In this document: one piece after another, positions 17,771 through 27,922 of the stretch | Numbering within the stretch: the stretch's first letter is position 1 | Layout: the number at the start of each line of letters is the position of its first letter | Origin: Vibrio sp. B1FLJ16 | Lineage (GTDB): Bacteria; Pseudomonadota; Gammaproteobacteria; Enterobacterales; Vibrionaceae | NCBI RefSeq assembly: GCF_905175385.1 | Contig: NZ_HG992749.1 | Location: 1,426,001 to 1,490,000, forward strand | Length of the DNA: 64,000 nt | Reading direction: 5' to 3' | Notes under the pieces: generated by a model | Told to the model about the DNA's origin: nothing | The model's input: the letters and a program-made list of their open reading frames with translations, nothing else | The model's database searches: none | Program-made: the position numbers and the translations under genes

Positions 17771-17854
17771 AGTCAATTGGCTATAACAACTGTGTATTGA
17801 ATTAGGATTTATAAATACGCAGTTATTTAGAAGTAGCAGTAACTCTCTCGGTAC

Positions 17855-18121
17855 TATACCCAAGTAACCTCAAGATGTTCGGTTCAGCGAGAATGTCTTG
17901 GCTTACAGACGAGACAACGATTTGATGATCTAGTGGTTCTAAATCAAAAATCGTTAACGAAGTATGCAAGCCAAGACAACTCGCCCTTTGGGAGCGTGTC
18001 ACTGACACAATTTCGTCGTTAAACAACTTGGAAAGAGCTTGCTATTCCGCTGCGTTGTTTTCCTCGAACTTGAGTCAGTGACAACGCTCTGAGTCCCGCA
18101 TCTTGAAGTCACTTGGGTATA
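17855..18121 (-). repeat. MITE-like intergenic repeat, copy 2 (inverted)
   Basis: The reverse complement matches the 2601-2867 copy end to end at the same length of 267 bases, with scattered substitutions (roughly nine in ten positions identical by eye). It carries the same terminal inverted repeats and central hairpin. It fills most of the 394-base gap between the M19 gene and the peptide-transporter operon and ends 44 bases before the binding-protein start, so it may carry or disrupt the promoter of that operon. Confidence 0.85.
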
Positions 18122-18164
18122 TAGTCGCCGAAATATACATGGATAGAATATTTCCGGAGGGAAA

Positions 18165-19769
18165 ATGAAGTTATTTGTAAATAAAGTGCGTAGGTTAGCG
18201 GGATTGACAAGCCTTGCATTGGCGGTGTCATCGGGAGCTGCATTAGCAGCGACTCCAAAAGACTCATTGGTTGTTGGTTGGCAATTTGATGACATTATCA
18301 CCTTGGACACCGCAGAGGTTTTTGAGTTTTCAGGTGCTGAAATTGTGGGTAATAGTTATGACCGCCTGATTGGTTATGATCCAGATGATGTCTCTAAGAT
18401 TTTTGGTGTCGCGGCGGAAAGCTGGACAGTCAGCGATGACGGTAAAACCTTCACCTTCAAAATGCGTAAAGGCATTAAGTTTGCGTCCGGTGATGAGATG
18501 AATGCTGAAGATGCGGCATTTTCACTACAACGTGCCATTATTCTGAATAAAACTCCTGCATTTATCCTAACTCAGTTCGGTTTTACTGCTGACAACGTTA
18601 AAGACAAAATCAAAGCGGTTGATTCTGACACGTTAGTTCTTGAGACGGATAAATCTTACGCTCCAACTTTCGTTCTGTACTGTTTGTCGTCAACGATTGC
18701 TTCTATTGTCGATAAAGATGAGGTGATGAAACACGAAGTAGATGGCGATATGGGATTTGCGTGGTTGCGTACAAATTACGCAGGTTCTGGTCCATTTAAA
18801 ATCGAGCAGTGGAAGCCGTCTGAAATTGTTGTGCTAAGTGCCAACAAAGATTACTGGGATGGCGCACCTAAGGTCAAAAATGTGTTTATCCGACACATCG
18901 GTGAATCTTCGGTTCAGCAACTATTGTTGGAAAAAGGAGATATTGATATTGCCCGTAACCTGGAAACAGAACAGTTAAAGAGTGTTAGTGATGACGAGCA
19001 TATCAAGCTGCTGAAAAAAGGTAAGGGTGCGCTTTACTACTTATCGATGAACCTGAAAGATCCAATTCTAGCGAAACCGAAAGTTCAGGAAGCGCTAAAA
19101 TATCTGATTGACTATAAAGGCCTTGAAGACACAGTTTGGTCAGGACGAGGCCAAATTCAACAAGCGTTTCTTCCTAAAGGCTTCTTAGGTGCTTTGGAAG
19201 ATCAGCCGTTCTCCCTTGATGTGGAAAAAGCGAAAAAGCTATTGGCAGAAGCTGGCTATCCGGATGGTTTTGAAATGGAACTTATTGTACGAAATGCACC
19301 AGTTCGTATTGATACCGCAAAATCTATTCAGACAACGTTTGCTAAAGCGGGTATCAACATCAAGCTCATTCCAATGGATGGCAAGCAGGTGTTAACGGTA
19401 TATCGTGCACGTAAACATCAGCTGTTCTTCGGTGCATGGGGACCGGATTATCAAGACCCACATACCAACGCAGATACCTTTGCGAAAAACTTAGATAACA
19501 GTGACGACGCAAAATCTAAGCCTGTTGCTTGGCGTAACGCATATGCGCCAGAGGAAATGACTAAAGATACACTCGCCGCAGTACTTGAGTCAGATGCCGC
19601 TAAGCGTGCCAGCATGTATATTGAGATTCAGAAGGAGCATCAACAGCACGCACCTTTTGCATTCATAATGCAGGAGCAGGAAGTGGCTGGCATTCGAGAC
19701 GATGTTGAAGGTTATGTCCTTGGTCCATCGTTCGATAGCAACTCCTATAAAAATGTTGTGAAGAAATAA
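18165..19769 (+). CDS. Peptide ABC transporter, periplasmic binding protein
   Basis: A 534-residue class 5 extracellular solute-binding protein (DppA/OppA family). A signal peptide of about 28 residues ends ALA-A. The mature protein has the usual opening DSLVVGWQFDDIITLDTAEV, the GSGPFKIEQWKPSEIVVLSAN core, and HAPFAFIMQEQEVAG near the C-terminus. It captures a peptide or related compound in the periplasm for the four downstream genes. A ribosome binding site GGAGG lies 7 bases before the ATG. The stop codon overlaps the next start by one base. Confidence 0.92.
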   Translation: MKLFVNKVRRLAGLTSLALAVSSGAALAATPKDSLVVGWQFDDIITLDTAEVFEFSGAEIVGNSYDRLIGYDPDDVSKIFGVAAESWTVSDDGKTFTFKMRKGIKFASGDEMNAEDAAFSLQRAIILNKTPAFILTQFGFTADNVKDKIKAVDSDTLVLETDKSYAPTFVLYCLSSTIASIVDKDEVMKHEVDGDMGFAWLRTNYAGSGPFKIEQWKPSEIVVLSANKDYWDGAPKVKNVFIRHIGESSVQQLLLEKGDIDIARNLETEQLKSVSDDEHIKLLKKGKGALYYLSMNLKDPILAKPKVQEALKYLIDYKGLEDTVWSGRGQIQQAFLPKGFLGALEDQPFSLDVEKAKKLLAEAGYPDGFEMELIVRNAPVRIDTAKSIQTTFAKAGINIKLIPMDGKQVLTVYRARKHQLFFGAWGPDYQDPHTNADTFAKNLDNSDDAKSKPVAWRNAYAPEEMTKDTLAAVLESDAAKRASMYIEIQKEHQQHAPFAFIMQEQEVAGIRDDVEGYVLGPSFDSNSYKNVVKK

Positions 19770-20842
19770 TGGATATGCCTGTAGTGAAAGACGGTGGTTC
19801 CGCCGTCTTTTTTTCTTCCACATCGCTTGCGAAGAAGCTCAAGCCGTTTGTCCACTTTTTGGGCATGTTGGCGATGACAATTTTAGGTCTGTTGATCCTA
19901 ACTTTTGTCATTGGCCGAATGATGCCTACTGACCCTGTTATTGCGGTAATCGGTGACAAGGCACCTGAAGAACTCTACCAGAAAACCTATCAGGAAATGG
20001 GATTAGATAAGCCAATCCCAGTGCAATTTATCTACTATCTTGATGGCGTTATTCACGGGGATTTGGGTACTTCAGTGCGTACTGCGAATTTAGTGACTGA
20101 CGATATTTTTAACTACTTTCCAGCTACTTTGGAGCTAGCCACATTAGCAACTCTGTTCGGCATTTTGTTTGGGGTTCCTATTGGTGTTCTCGCTGCGGTG
20201 AATCAAAACAAATGGCAAGATAATTTGGCACGAATATTTGGCCTAATTGGACATAGCGCACCAATTTTCTGGTTAGCCATGATAGGCATTGTGATCTTTT
20301 ATCAGCACCTAGATTGGGTTTCTGCTCCAGAAGGTAGGCTCAGCGTTATGTATGAATATACTCTGCCTAAAGTCACCAACATGGTGTTGGTAGATACGCT
20401 ATTAGCGGGAGACTGGGATGCATTTAAAGATGCGTTCTCACATATTATCCTGCCTGCATCATTACTCTCTTATTACAGCATCGCGTACCTAAGCCGCATG
20501 ACGCGCTCATTTATGCTCGAACAACTCAAGCAGGAATACATTATTACTGCAAGAGTAAAAGGCGTATCTGAACGTTCGATCATCTGGAAACATGCTTTGG
20601 GGAATGCTTGGGTTCCACTAATAACCGTTATTGCACTGACCTATGCGACCTTGTTAGAAGGTTCCGTTCTGACCGAAATCGTGTTTTCCTGGCCGGGGTT
20701 AGGTCGTTATATCACTGACAGTCTGCTCGCAGCAGATATGAACGCAGTACTTGGCGGAACCATTGTTGTTGGCTTGGTATTTATTCTGCTGAATTTAACC
20801 TCGGATCTGCTGTACAAAGTGCTCGATCCTAGAGCGAGATAG
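19769..20842 (+). CDS. Peptide ABC transporter permease, DppB type
   Basis: A 357-residue inner-membrane permease with six hydrophobic segments. The DppB signature is visible: GDLGTSVRT, the EAA-loop text RVKGVSERSIIWKHALGNAW, and the C-terminal VFSWPGLGRYITDSLLAAD. It starts within the stop codon of the binding-protein gene, showing tight translational coupling. The first 30 residues are longer than in many DppB proteins. Confidence 0.92.
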   Translation: MDMPVVKDGGSAVFFSSTSLAKKLKPFVHFLGMLAMTILGLLILTFVIGRMMPTDPVIAVIGDKAPEELYQKTYQEMGLDKPIPVQFIYYLDGVIHGDLGTSVRTANLVTDDIFNYFPATLELATLATLFGILFGVPIGVLAAVNQNKWQDNLARIFGLIGHSAPIFWLAMIGIVIFYQHLDWVSAPEGRLSVMYEYTLPKVTNMVLVDTLLAGDWDAFKDAFSHIILPASLLSYYSIAYLSRMTRSFMLEQLKQEYIITARVKGVSERSIIWKHALGNAWVPLITVIALTYATLLEGSVLTEIVFSWPGLGRYITDSLLAADMNAVLGGTIVVGLVFILLNLTSDLLYKVLDPRAR

Positions 20843-20862
20843 ACGTATAGGGGTTTATCCAT

Positions 20863-21783
20863 ATGACAGAATTAAAAGGATGGCTATTAGCCGATAGTCC
20901 CGATTCGAGAGCGCAGGCTGCTCTTGGTCGCACCTATGTTGGTTGGCTGCGTTTTATTCACAACCCACTGGCGATGATAGGCTTTACTATTGTTGCTGTC
21001 TTACTGCTAATAGCGCTGTTTGCTCCGGTTATCGCGCCAGAGGGGATAACTAGTGGCCTGACAGGTGAAGAGCTAAAAAACAATCGTTTCCAGCCTCCAT
21101 CATCTGAGCACTGGTTTGGTACAGATGGTCAAGCTAACGATGTTTTCAGCCGTATTATCATTGGTAGCCGTATTACCTTACTCATAGTCGGTATTGTAAT
21201 TTTCACGGCACCCGTGCTGGGTTTCGTTATCGGCACTGTTTCCGGCTATTTCGGTGGTTGGATTGACACATTATTAATGAGAATAACCGATGTTTTTCTC
21301 GCTTTCCCAAAATTGGTGTTGGCACTTGCATTGGCGGCAGCGATGGGAAGGGGATTAGAGTCGGCTATTTTTGCTATCGCGATTACCTCCTGGCCTGCCT
21401 ACGCACGTCTTGCAAGAGCCGAGACGCTTACCATCCGTAACACCGATTATATCGCAGCTGCTAGATTGCAAGGAGCAGGACACTGGCGACTCATTTCCGG
21501 GCATATTATGCCGCTGTGTCTTTCGTCTTTAATAGTACGAGTCACCTTAGATATGGCCGGTATTATTCTTACTGCTGCTGGTTTGGGTTTCCTTGGGTTG
21601 GGCGCTCAGCCACCTATGCCGGAGTGGGGTGCTATGATAGCAGAGGGGCGTGACTACATTCTCAGTTACTGGTGGTTAGCGACTTTTCCTGGTCTTGCTA
21701 TTTTTATTGTTGCACTCGGCTTTAATCTTCTGGGTGACGGGCTTAGAGATGTATTAGATCCAAAATCAGGAGGGCAACACTGA
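20863..21783 (+). CDS. Peptide ABC transporter permease, DppC type
   Basis: A 306-residue partner permease with the DppC-type N-terminal extension, a membrane segment near residue 40, and the periplasmic HWFGTDGQANDVFSRI text typical of this subunit. The EAA loop reads ARLQGAGHWRLISGHIMP. Together with the upstream DppB-like subunit it forms the channel. It ends at the first base of the downstream ATPase start codon. Confidence 0.92.
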   Translation: MTELKGWLLADSPDSRAQAALGRTYVGWLRFIHNPLAMIGFTIVAVLLLIALFAPVIAPEGITSGLTGEELKNNRFQPPSSEHWFGTDGQANDVFSRIIIGSRITLLIVGIVIFTAPVLGFVIGTVSGYFGGWIDTLLMRITDVFLAFPKLVLALALAAAMGRGLESAIFAIAITSWPAYARLARAETLTIRNTDYIAAARLQGAGHWRLISGHIMPLCLSSLIVRVTLDMAGIILTAAGLGFLGLGAQPPMPEWGAMIAEGRDYILSYWWLATFPGLAIFIVALGFNLLGDGLRDVLDPKSGGQH

Positions 21784-22664
21784 TGAGTAATTCTAATCGA
21801 ACGGATTGCAACTTGCTTGGTGTGAAAAACCTTAACGTCGAGTTTCCTTCTATTCATGGTGCAGTACATGCGGTTCGTGATATCTCATTTAGCATGGGAC
21901 GTGAAAAGGTTGCGATTGTCGGCGAATCCGGTTCGGGTAAGTCTCAAACCGGCCGGGCTATCTTAGGTTTGAGCGCGGGAAATGTACGGGCGGACAAATT
22001 AGTTTTTGATGGCTTAGATCTACAGAAACTATCGACTCGTGATTATCGTGAAGTGCGCGGAAAGCGTATCTCCATGGTAATGCAAGATCCTAAGTATTCT
22101 CTCAACCCCGTGATGACGGTTGGTAAACAGATGGTTGAGGCGTGTCAGATTCAGATGAAGCTTTCTAAAAAGCAAGCTTTTGCGCGCTGTATCGATATGC
22201 TGGAAGCGGTCCGGATCAGAAATCCGCAACGAGTATTTAACGCTTATCCACATGAATTATCTGGTGGCATGGGGCAACGAATCATGATCGCAATGATGCT
22301 GCTCTCAAGCCCGGATCTGTTAATTGCTGATGAACCAACATCTGCCCTTGATGTCACCGTACAGTTACAGGTGCTCGCAATCATGGACGATCTAGTAAAA
22401 GAAAGAGGTATGGGGCTGATCCTTATTTCACATGACTTACCTCTGGTGGCGAGTTTTTGTGACAGGATTTTAGTTATGTACGCTGGCCGTATCGTTGAAG
22501 AAATTGAAGCAGGGAAGTTGGACCAGGCTCAGCATCCGTATACGCAGGGATTACTATCTTGCCTGCCTGGAAATGTCGCGAAAGGAGAACCCTTGCCCAC
22601 GTTACAACGTCAGGATAGTTGGTTAAAAGCAAACTTAGATACGCAAGGTGAGCTGATACTATGA
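21783..22664 (+). CDS. Peptide ABC transporter ATPase, DppD type
   Basis: A 293-residue ATPase with Walker A GESGSGKSQT, a signature HELSGGMGQRIMIAMML, Walker B LLIADEPTSALD and the C-terminal extension typical of oligopeptide ATPases. The Walker A threonine position is shifted by one (KSQT instead of KST), which is common in DppD. The start overlaps the upstream gene by one base and the stop overlaps the next ATPase gene by four. Confidence 0.92.
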   Translation: MSNSNRTDCNLLGVKNLNVEFPSIHGAVHAVRDISFSMGREKVAIVGESGSGKSQTGRAILGLSAGNVRADKLVFDGLDLQKLSTRDYREVRGKRISMVMQDPKYSLNPVMTVGKQMVEACQIQMKLSKKQAFARCIDMLEAVRIRNPQRVFNAYPHELSGGMGQRIMIAMMLLSSPDLLIADEPTSALDVTVQLQVLAIMDDLVKERGMGLILISHDLPLVASFCDRILVMYAGRIVEEIEAGKLDQAQHPYTQGLLSCLPGNVAKGEPLPTLQRQDSWLKANLDTQGELIL

Positions 22665-23467
22665 TGGAACAGTATGTACAGTCAAAACCAGCAATAGAGA
22701 TCAAAGATTTATCAATTCATTTTGGAAGCGGAGACGATTTGGTTAAAGCGGTGAACCAAGTCTCTTTTAGCGTTCCAGAACAGCAATCTTTTGGTTTGGT
22801 TGGTGAGTCAGGATCGGGTAAATCAACAATATTACGTGCTCTGGCAGGGTTAAATAAGCACTGTGGCGGAGAGATATTATTTGACGGACAGGTGTTAAAT
22901 AATCGACGCAACAAAGCCTTTTATAAAAAGCTTCAGATGGTTTTTCAGGACCCATACGCCTCACTGCACCCTAGACACACCATAGACAAAATATTGGCAG
23001 AACCATTATCGATTCACGGATTAAAAGACGCTGATAAACGTATTACCCGTGTTATGGAGCAGGTCGCATTACCAAGCAAATTTAGGTTTCGATATCCGCA
23101 TCAGCTGTCTGGAGGTCAGCGTCAACGTGTTGCTATAGCGAGAGCGTTAATTCTTGAGCCAGAAATCTTGTTGCTGGATGAGCCAACCTCTGCGCTTGAT
23201 GTTTCTATTCAGGCGGAGATTTTAAATCTACTTAATAGGCTACGTGACGAGCTGTCCCTGACATACATACTGGTCAGTCATGATCTAGCGGTTGTTTCCC
23301 ATATGTGTGAACAGGTTGCCGTAATGCAACACGGTAAGCTGGTGGAACTGCTTGAGGTTGATCAAAATGGCGAATCTCAGCCAGTACACCCTTATACCAT
23401 TCAGTTGAACCTGGCATCAAAAGGGTACGATCGTGAGGTAATATCTAACTTTATTGACCATGATTAA
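22661..23467 (+). CDS. Peptide ABC transporter ATPase, DppF type
   Basis: A 268-residue second ATPase, with Walker A GESGSGKST, Q-loop QMVFQDPYASLHPRHT, signature HQLSGGQRQRVAIARAL and Walker B LLLDEPTSALD. DppD/DppF pairs work as a heterodimer. It begins by a four-base ATGA overlap and is the last gene of the operon; a terminator follows. Confidence 0.92.
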   Translation: MMEQYVQSKPAIEIKDLSIHFGSGDDLVKAVNQVSFSVPEQQSFGLVGESGSGKSTILRALAGLNKHCGGEILFDGQVLNNRRNKAFYKKLQMVFQDPYASLHPRHTIDKILAEPLSIHGLKDADKRITRVMEQVALPSKFRFRYPHQLSGGQRQRVAIARALILEPEILLLDEPTSALDVSIQAEILNLLNRLRDELSLTYILVSHDLAVVSHMCEQVAVMQHGKLVELLEVDQNGESQPVHPYTIQLNLASKGYDREVISNFIDHD

Positions 23468-23495
23468 TGGTCCAGAATAATTAATTAACATCAAC

Positions 23496-23531
23496 AAAAA
23501 GAGCCAGTTGCATGAACAACTGGCTCTTTTT
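23496..23531 (+). terminator. Bidirectional terminator between the peptide importer and proX
   Basis: Stem AAAAAGAGCCAGTTG/CAACTGGCTCTTTTT with a six-base loop, followed by T residues; the A-rich left arm makes it active also for the convergent proVWX transcript. Confidence 0.9.
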
Positions 23532-23574
23532 CATATTTACGAATGAGCTGTTTTACAGCTAAATAGTATAAACG

Positions 23575-24582
23575 TTAAAGCGCAGCTTTCTTCGCTTCTG
23601 CTACCCAACCATCGAACATTTTTTGGTGAGCTTTGATCCAACCATTTACGTGAGATTCGATGTCTTCTGAGCTGTTTTTACCTTGGCTCATCATCATGTT
23701 TTGTGCACTAACATCATTGATGTTGAGCTTCATGATTTCGAACAGCTTAGCTGCTGCTGGGTTACTCTCGGTAAACTCTTTGTTTGCTACGATACGCATT
23801 GAGTTCATTTCGAAGCCGTAGTTTTTGCCGTTACCTAGAGTGGTGTCTACGTCTTTACGCTCACCAGGTAGTGAAGAGAACGGTACTTCTAACCAAACCA
23901 CGTCTTTCCCCGGAACCAATACACCACTTACCCAGTAAGGAGTCCAAGTGTAGTAAAGAATTGGGTCACCTTTCTTATAGCGAGAAATAGTATCAGCAAT
24001 GATTGCTGCATAGTTACCTTGGTTGTGAGTGACGGTGTCACGCAGCTTGAAAGAATCAAGCTGGTGCTCGATAACCATTTCACAACCCCAGCCAGGGTTA
24101 CAACCCGTTAAATCCGCTTTACCGTCGCCGTTGGCATCGAATAGTTTAGCCACCTTTGGGTCAGTTAGCTGGCCAATATTGGTAATGCCGTATTTCTCTG
24201 CGGTTTTCTTATCGATTAAGTAGCCTTGAGCAGCACCACTAACGTACTGACCTTCACGGTAGAATTTATCGTCACCGCCAGACATTGTGTACTTGTCTGC
24301 GTGAAGAGGGAACCAACCTACCGCCAAGAAAGTAGCATCGCCTTTGGCGATAGAAGTGTATCCAACGTTGTAATCAACTTCTTTAGTTGGTTTTACATCG
24401 TAGCCAAGTTCTTCCAGTGCACGGTTAACGATCAGTGTCTGGAATGTCTCTTCGGCAACGGTAGATTGCACAGGCTGGACAGTTACACCTTTACCTGGTA
24501 ACTCTTCTGCCAGTACATTTGTCGAAAATGCAATTGTACTTAGTGCTCCGATAGAGAGCGTTGTCTTCCATGAACTATTCAT
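23575..24582 (-). CDS. proX: Glycine betaine/proline ABC transporter, binding protein
   Basis: A 335-residue periplasmic protein that binds compatible solutes for the ProU system. A signal peptide of about 25 residues (ending VLA-E) is followed by [20 protein letters not shown] and the ligand-binding text [14 protein letters not shown] and [19 protein letters not shown], whose tryptophans form the aromatic box for quaternary amines. It starts eight bases inside the end of proW, so it is translationally coupled. Confidence 0.92.
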   Translation of the reverse strand: MNSSWKTTLSIGALSTIAFSTNVLAEELPGKGVTVQPVQSTVAEETFQTLIVNRALEELGYDVKPTKEVDYNVGYTSIAKGDATFLAVGWFPLHADKYTMSGGDDKFYREGQYVSGAAQGYLIDKKTAEKYGITNIGQLTDPKVAKLFDANGDGKADLTGCNPGWGCEMVIEHQLDSFKLRDTVTHNQGNYAAIIADTISRYKKGDPILYYTWTPYWVSGVLVPGKDVVWLEVPFSSLPGERKDVDTTLGNGKNYGFEMNSMRIVANKEFTESNPAAAKLFEIMKLNINDVSAQNMMMSQGKNSSEDIESHVNGWIKAHQKMFDGWVAEAKKAAL

Positions 24583-25654
24583 TCGTTTTTCTCCTAAGTT
24601 TTGGATCTTCTTGGTTTGTTTTCAGTTTTAATAGGTATGAAACAGGACCTGTGTGATACCAGCGAACCTTAGTGTTACCGGCGTTGACGCCCAAGACCTG
24701 AGTAATTCGGTCTAACAGAATCGCAAGAATCACGATCCCCAGGCCACCGATTGCGGCTAAGCCCATATCGAGTCGTCCGATACCACGCAATACCATTTGA
24801 CCCAAACCACCGACAGCAATCATGGAGGCAATTACCACCATAGATAGCGATAACATCAGTGTTTGGTTTACACCCGCCATGATCGTCGGGAGTGCCAACG
24901 GCAGTTGAATGCGATAAAGCATTTGTTTTTTACTTGCACCGAACGAGTGACCCGCTTCGATCAGTTCTTCCGGTACTTGCTGAATACCTAAAATCGTCAA
25001 GCGGACAACAGGTGGAAGTGCAAAAATGATCGTCACCACAACCCCGGGAACGTTACCGATACCAAACAGCATTACGATTGGTACCAGATAAACAAACGCT
25101 GGCGTGGTTTGCATAGCGTCTAATATCGGCCTGACAAATTTCGCTGCGGTATTACTTCGTGCCAGCCATATCCCCATCGGTAGCCCTATCAGCAAACAGA
25201 AAAAGACTGAGGTTAAAACCAGAGCTAAAGTCGTCATGGCTTGTGACCATGCACCGATTAAACCGATAAATATGAGAGAGATAGCGGTCGATACGCCCAG
25301 TTTAAAATTAGAAAACTGCCATGCAAGTAAGAACAGAATCAGAACCATAATAGGTGCTGGTGTTGAAACTAGGGCGGTTTCAAACGATGTCAGAATAAAA
25401 TCGATAGGAACCCGAATCGCCTGAAAGACTGGTCGGCCGTGTTCCACCAACCAATTCAATCCAGTCTCGACCCATTCATCGAGGGGGAGTACGGCTTCCT
25501 TAAACGGGTTCATGATATCAAAAGGGGCTTGTTCGACGGTCTCTGAACTTAACCAGTCGTTACTCGTTGCTACGTCTGAGGCTTGTCCCCAGGGATTATC
25601 CTCCACAGGAGCAGACTGTGCCCAAGGATCGTTATTTGTTTCTTCTGCTGACAT
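24575..25654 (-). CDS. proW: Glycine betaine/proline ABC transporter, permease
   Basis: A 359-residue permease of the ProU family with the long hydrophilic N-terminus seen in Gram-negative ProW (about 95 residues, rich in D, N and W) before the membrane segments. The EAA-type loop reads [23 protein letters not shown]. It begins four bases after proV. Confidence 0.92.
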   Translation of the reverse strand: MSAEETNNDPWAQSAPVEDNPWGQASDVATSNDWLSSETVEQAPFDIMNPFKEAVLPLDEWVETGLNWLVEHGRPVFQAIRVPIDFILTSFETALVSTPAPIMVLILFLLAWQFSNFKLGVSTAISLIFIGLIGAWSQAMTTLALVLTSVFFCLLIGLPMGIWLARSNTAAKFVRPILDAMQTTPAFVYLVPIVMLFGIGNVPGVVVTIIFALPPVVRLTILGIQQVPEELIEAGHSFGASKKQMLYRIQLPLALPTIMAGVNQTLMLSLSMVVIASMIAVGGLGQMVLRGIGRLDMGLAAIGGLGIVILAILLDRITQVLGVNAGNTKVRWYHTGPVSYLLKLKTNQEDPKLRRKTNE

Positions 25655-25658
25655 TGCC

Positions 25659-26846
25659 TTACTCCTTGTCTAGTGTTTGTAGAAGACGTGACTTGGTCAC
25701 AACGCCAAAGTACGTCCCTTGCTCGTCGACAACGGGTACCGCATAAGGTACTCCTGCAACCACACCTAAAATGTCATTAATTGACTGACTTGGTTGGAGT
25801 GTCACTTCATCATCCAGTTGAGCACTGGCCAAGGAGCGATTTTCTTTGTGCGCTAAACGCAATGAATCAAGAGAAACAATGCCAGAGTAGCGGCTGGATT
25901 TATCAACAACGATGCCGTAGTCACGATCGTGATCCATCAGAATCTGTAGTGCAGAGCCCGGACCATCGTTGTCGGATTTTTTAAATACTGCGGCAGGTTT
26001 TTTGCGGGCGATATCTTTTACCGTTAAAACGCTGGCTATGTTTACGCCGCGGAAAAAGGCTTCAACATAATCGTTAGCAGGGTTGTGAAGGATTTCATCC
26101 GGTGTACCAACCTGGACGACTTCACCATTTTGCATGATTGCAATGCGATCGCCGATACGCATCGCCTCGTCTAAGTCGTGAGAAATAAATACGATGGTTC
26201 GCTTATCGTCATTTTGCAGGCGAATAAGCTCGTCCTGCATTTCAGTTCTAATCAATGGATCGAGTGCTGAGAAGGCTTCATCCATCAACAGAATGTCAGG
26301 GTCGCAGGCAAGGGCTCTTGCCAGACCTACGCGCTGTTTCATACCACCTGACAGTTCATCAGGAAAGGACTCTGCATAGGGGTCTAAACCAACTCGCTCT
26401 AGAGCAGAAAGGGCGCTGGCTCGTCTTTTGTCAGTGTCGACGCCAGCAAGTTCAAGACCAAATGCGGCATTTTCGATAACAGTCATGTGGGGCATAAGCG
26501 CAAAGTTTTGGAAAACCATGGAGATGTTGTTTCGACGAACTTCTCTCAGCTCATCTTCAGAGATGTGGGCAATGTCTTTGCCTTTGAGAAAAACGCTACC
26601 CTTGGTTGGTTCGATAAGTCGATTAAGGAGGCGTACAAGAGTGGATTTACCTGAGCCAGAAAGACCCATTATCACGAAAATTTCTCCTTCATTGATGGAA
26701 AGAGAAACATCGTTTACACCGACGGTTAAACCTGTTTGCTCAAAGATGTGGTCTTTATCTACTCCTTTGTCGATAAGAGAGAAAGCGCGCTCTGGGCTTT
26801 CTCCAAACACTTTGTAAAGTCCCTTAACTTCCAATATGGGAGCCAT
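25659..26846 (-). CDS. proV: Glycine betaine/proline ABC transporter, ATPase
   Basis: A 395-residue ATPase with Walker [10 protein letters not shown], signature [17 protein letters not shown] and Walker [13 protein letters not shown]. The C-terminal third carries two CBS domains, which in this family sense ionic strength or nucleotides. It is first in the proVWX operon and divergent from the ectoine genes across 496 bases; both operons answer osmotic stress, and the shared region likely holds common control. Confidence 0.93.
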   Translation of the reverse strand: MAPILEVKGLYKVFGESPERAFSLIDKGVDKDHIFEQTGLTVGVNDVSLSINEGEIFVIMGLSGSGKSTLVRLLNRLIEPTKGSVFLKGKDIAHISEDELREVRRNNISMVFQNFALMPHMTVIENAAFGLELAGVDTDKRRASALSALERVGLDPYAESFPDELSGGMKQRVGLARALACDPDILLMDEAFSALDPLIRTEMQDELIRLQNDDKRTIVFISHDLDEAMRIGDRIAIMQNGEVVQVGTPDEILHNPANDYVEAFFRGVNIASVLTVKDIARKKPAAVFKKSDNDGPGSALQILMDHDRDYGIVVDKSSRYSGIVSLDSLRLAHKENRSLASAQLDDEVTLQPSQSINDILGVVAGVPYAVPVVDEQGTYFGVVTKSRLLQTLDKE

Positions 26847-27342
26847 GTTAATCGTCCTTTTTTGTGTCTAACGTTTTGTACTCTAATTAAATTTTAGCAA
26901 AAATTCAACGGACGAGCTCATGGCAGTAGGTATTTGATGGCTATGTATTTAATAGGTTTGGGATGCGCAGTTTTACGTTTAAAGTTAATTAAATCATAAT
27001 CTTATTGTTAAAGTTAGTTGTGGGGTGCTTGATTTTTATATATCTAATAATTTAATTTTTTAAGATTTTAGGACGCTTTATTTAACAGATGTATTCAAAG
27101 TTTTACTTTGCCAAATAGGTCTCATTTTAAAATAATCATTAGACTTCAAATTGTATACATTGTGCGCAACAATCCATAGGTGATTGCGAATAATTTAGAC
27201 CTCAAATCATTTTAAACTTTGGTTAAATGACTTAAAAGTGTGATCTGTGCCACATAAAACCAGATAAACCGTACGAATATTTGATTTTTGGTGACGATGA
27301 ATGCCCATAATAATAGCGAAATTTAATTAGACCTCAAAAGGT
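26847..27342. promoter_or_regulatory. Divergent osmotic-stress control region
   Basis: A 496-base, very AT-rich spacer between proV and ectA. The motif TTAGAC(C/T)TCAAA occurs three times in the same direction, at 27139-27150, 27195-27206 and 27327-27338; the last abuts the ectA start region. The near-palindrome ATTGTGCGCAACAAT is at 27159-27173. In vibrios the MarR-type regulator CosR represses both ectABC-ask and proVWX at low salt; its exact sites here cannot be assigned by eye. Confidence 0.55.
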
Positions 27343-27354
27343 ATGTATTTCCCC

Positions 27355-27888
27355 ATGATCACATCAGCACCTTGGGTCCTCTATCCAGAAATTGAAGAGG
27401 AAACAAGAAAAAAATGGATTTTTCGTGAACCTACAATCTCTGATGGTGACGACATTTACAGCTTAATTGCAGACTGTCCACCTTTAGATATGAACTCTTC
27501 TTATTGCAATTTCTTACAGTCTACACACTTCAGTAAGACCAGTATTTTGGTTGAGTGCAATGGTGACATTGCTGGTTTCATATCGGGTTATCAGAAACCG
27601 GACGAGCAGGACGTGTTGTTTATCTGGCAAGTTGCAGTATCACCTCGTTATAGAGGCAATGGTTTAGCTTTTCGCATGTTGAAAGAGCTTCTCTTAAGAG
27701 AGGGGCTAAGCAATGTCAAGATGGTCGAAACTACTATCACTGAGGATAACAAAGCCTCATGGGCACTGTTCAAAAAGTTAGATGCGATGAACGGCAATTC
27801 TGGCCAAGTAAGCACATTTTTGGATGAAAAAGCCCATTTCAAAGGCAAACACGATACAGAGTTTTTGTATCGCATTCCCCTAAAATAA
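27355..27888 (+). CDS. ectA: Diaminobutyrate acetyltransferase
   Basis: A GNAT-family enzyme of about 177 residues that acetylates L-2,4-diaminobutyrate, the second step of ectoine synthesis. The acetyl-CoA pattern VAVSPRYRGNGLAFRMLKEL and the substrate text DCPPLDMNSSY are characteristic. Relatives begin like MITSAPWVLYPE, so ATG 27355 is preferred over ATG 27343; neither has a well-spaced ribosome binding site (AAAGG at 27337 is too close to the first and far from the second). It starts the ectABC-ask operon. Confidence 0.92.
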   Translation: MITSAPWVLYPEIEEETRKKWIFREPTISDGDDIYSLIADCPPLDMNSSYCNFLQSTHFSKTSILVECNGDIAGFISGYQKPDEQDVLFIWQVAVSPRYRGNGLAFRMLKELLLREGLSNVKMVETTITEDNKASWALFKKLDAMNGNSGQVSTFLDEKAHFKGKHDTEFLYRIPLK

Positions 27889-27922
27889 TCCCCTAACAAT
27901 AGGAATTAAAAACGGTCTTATC

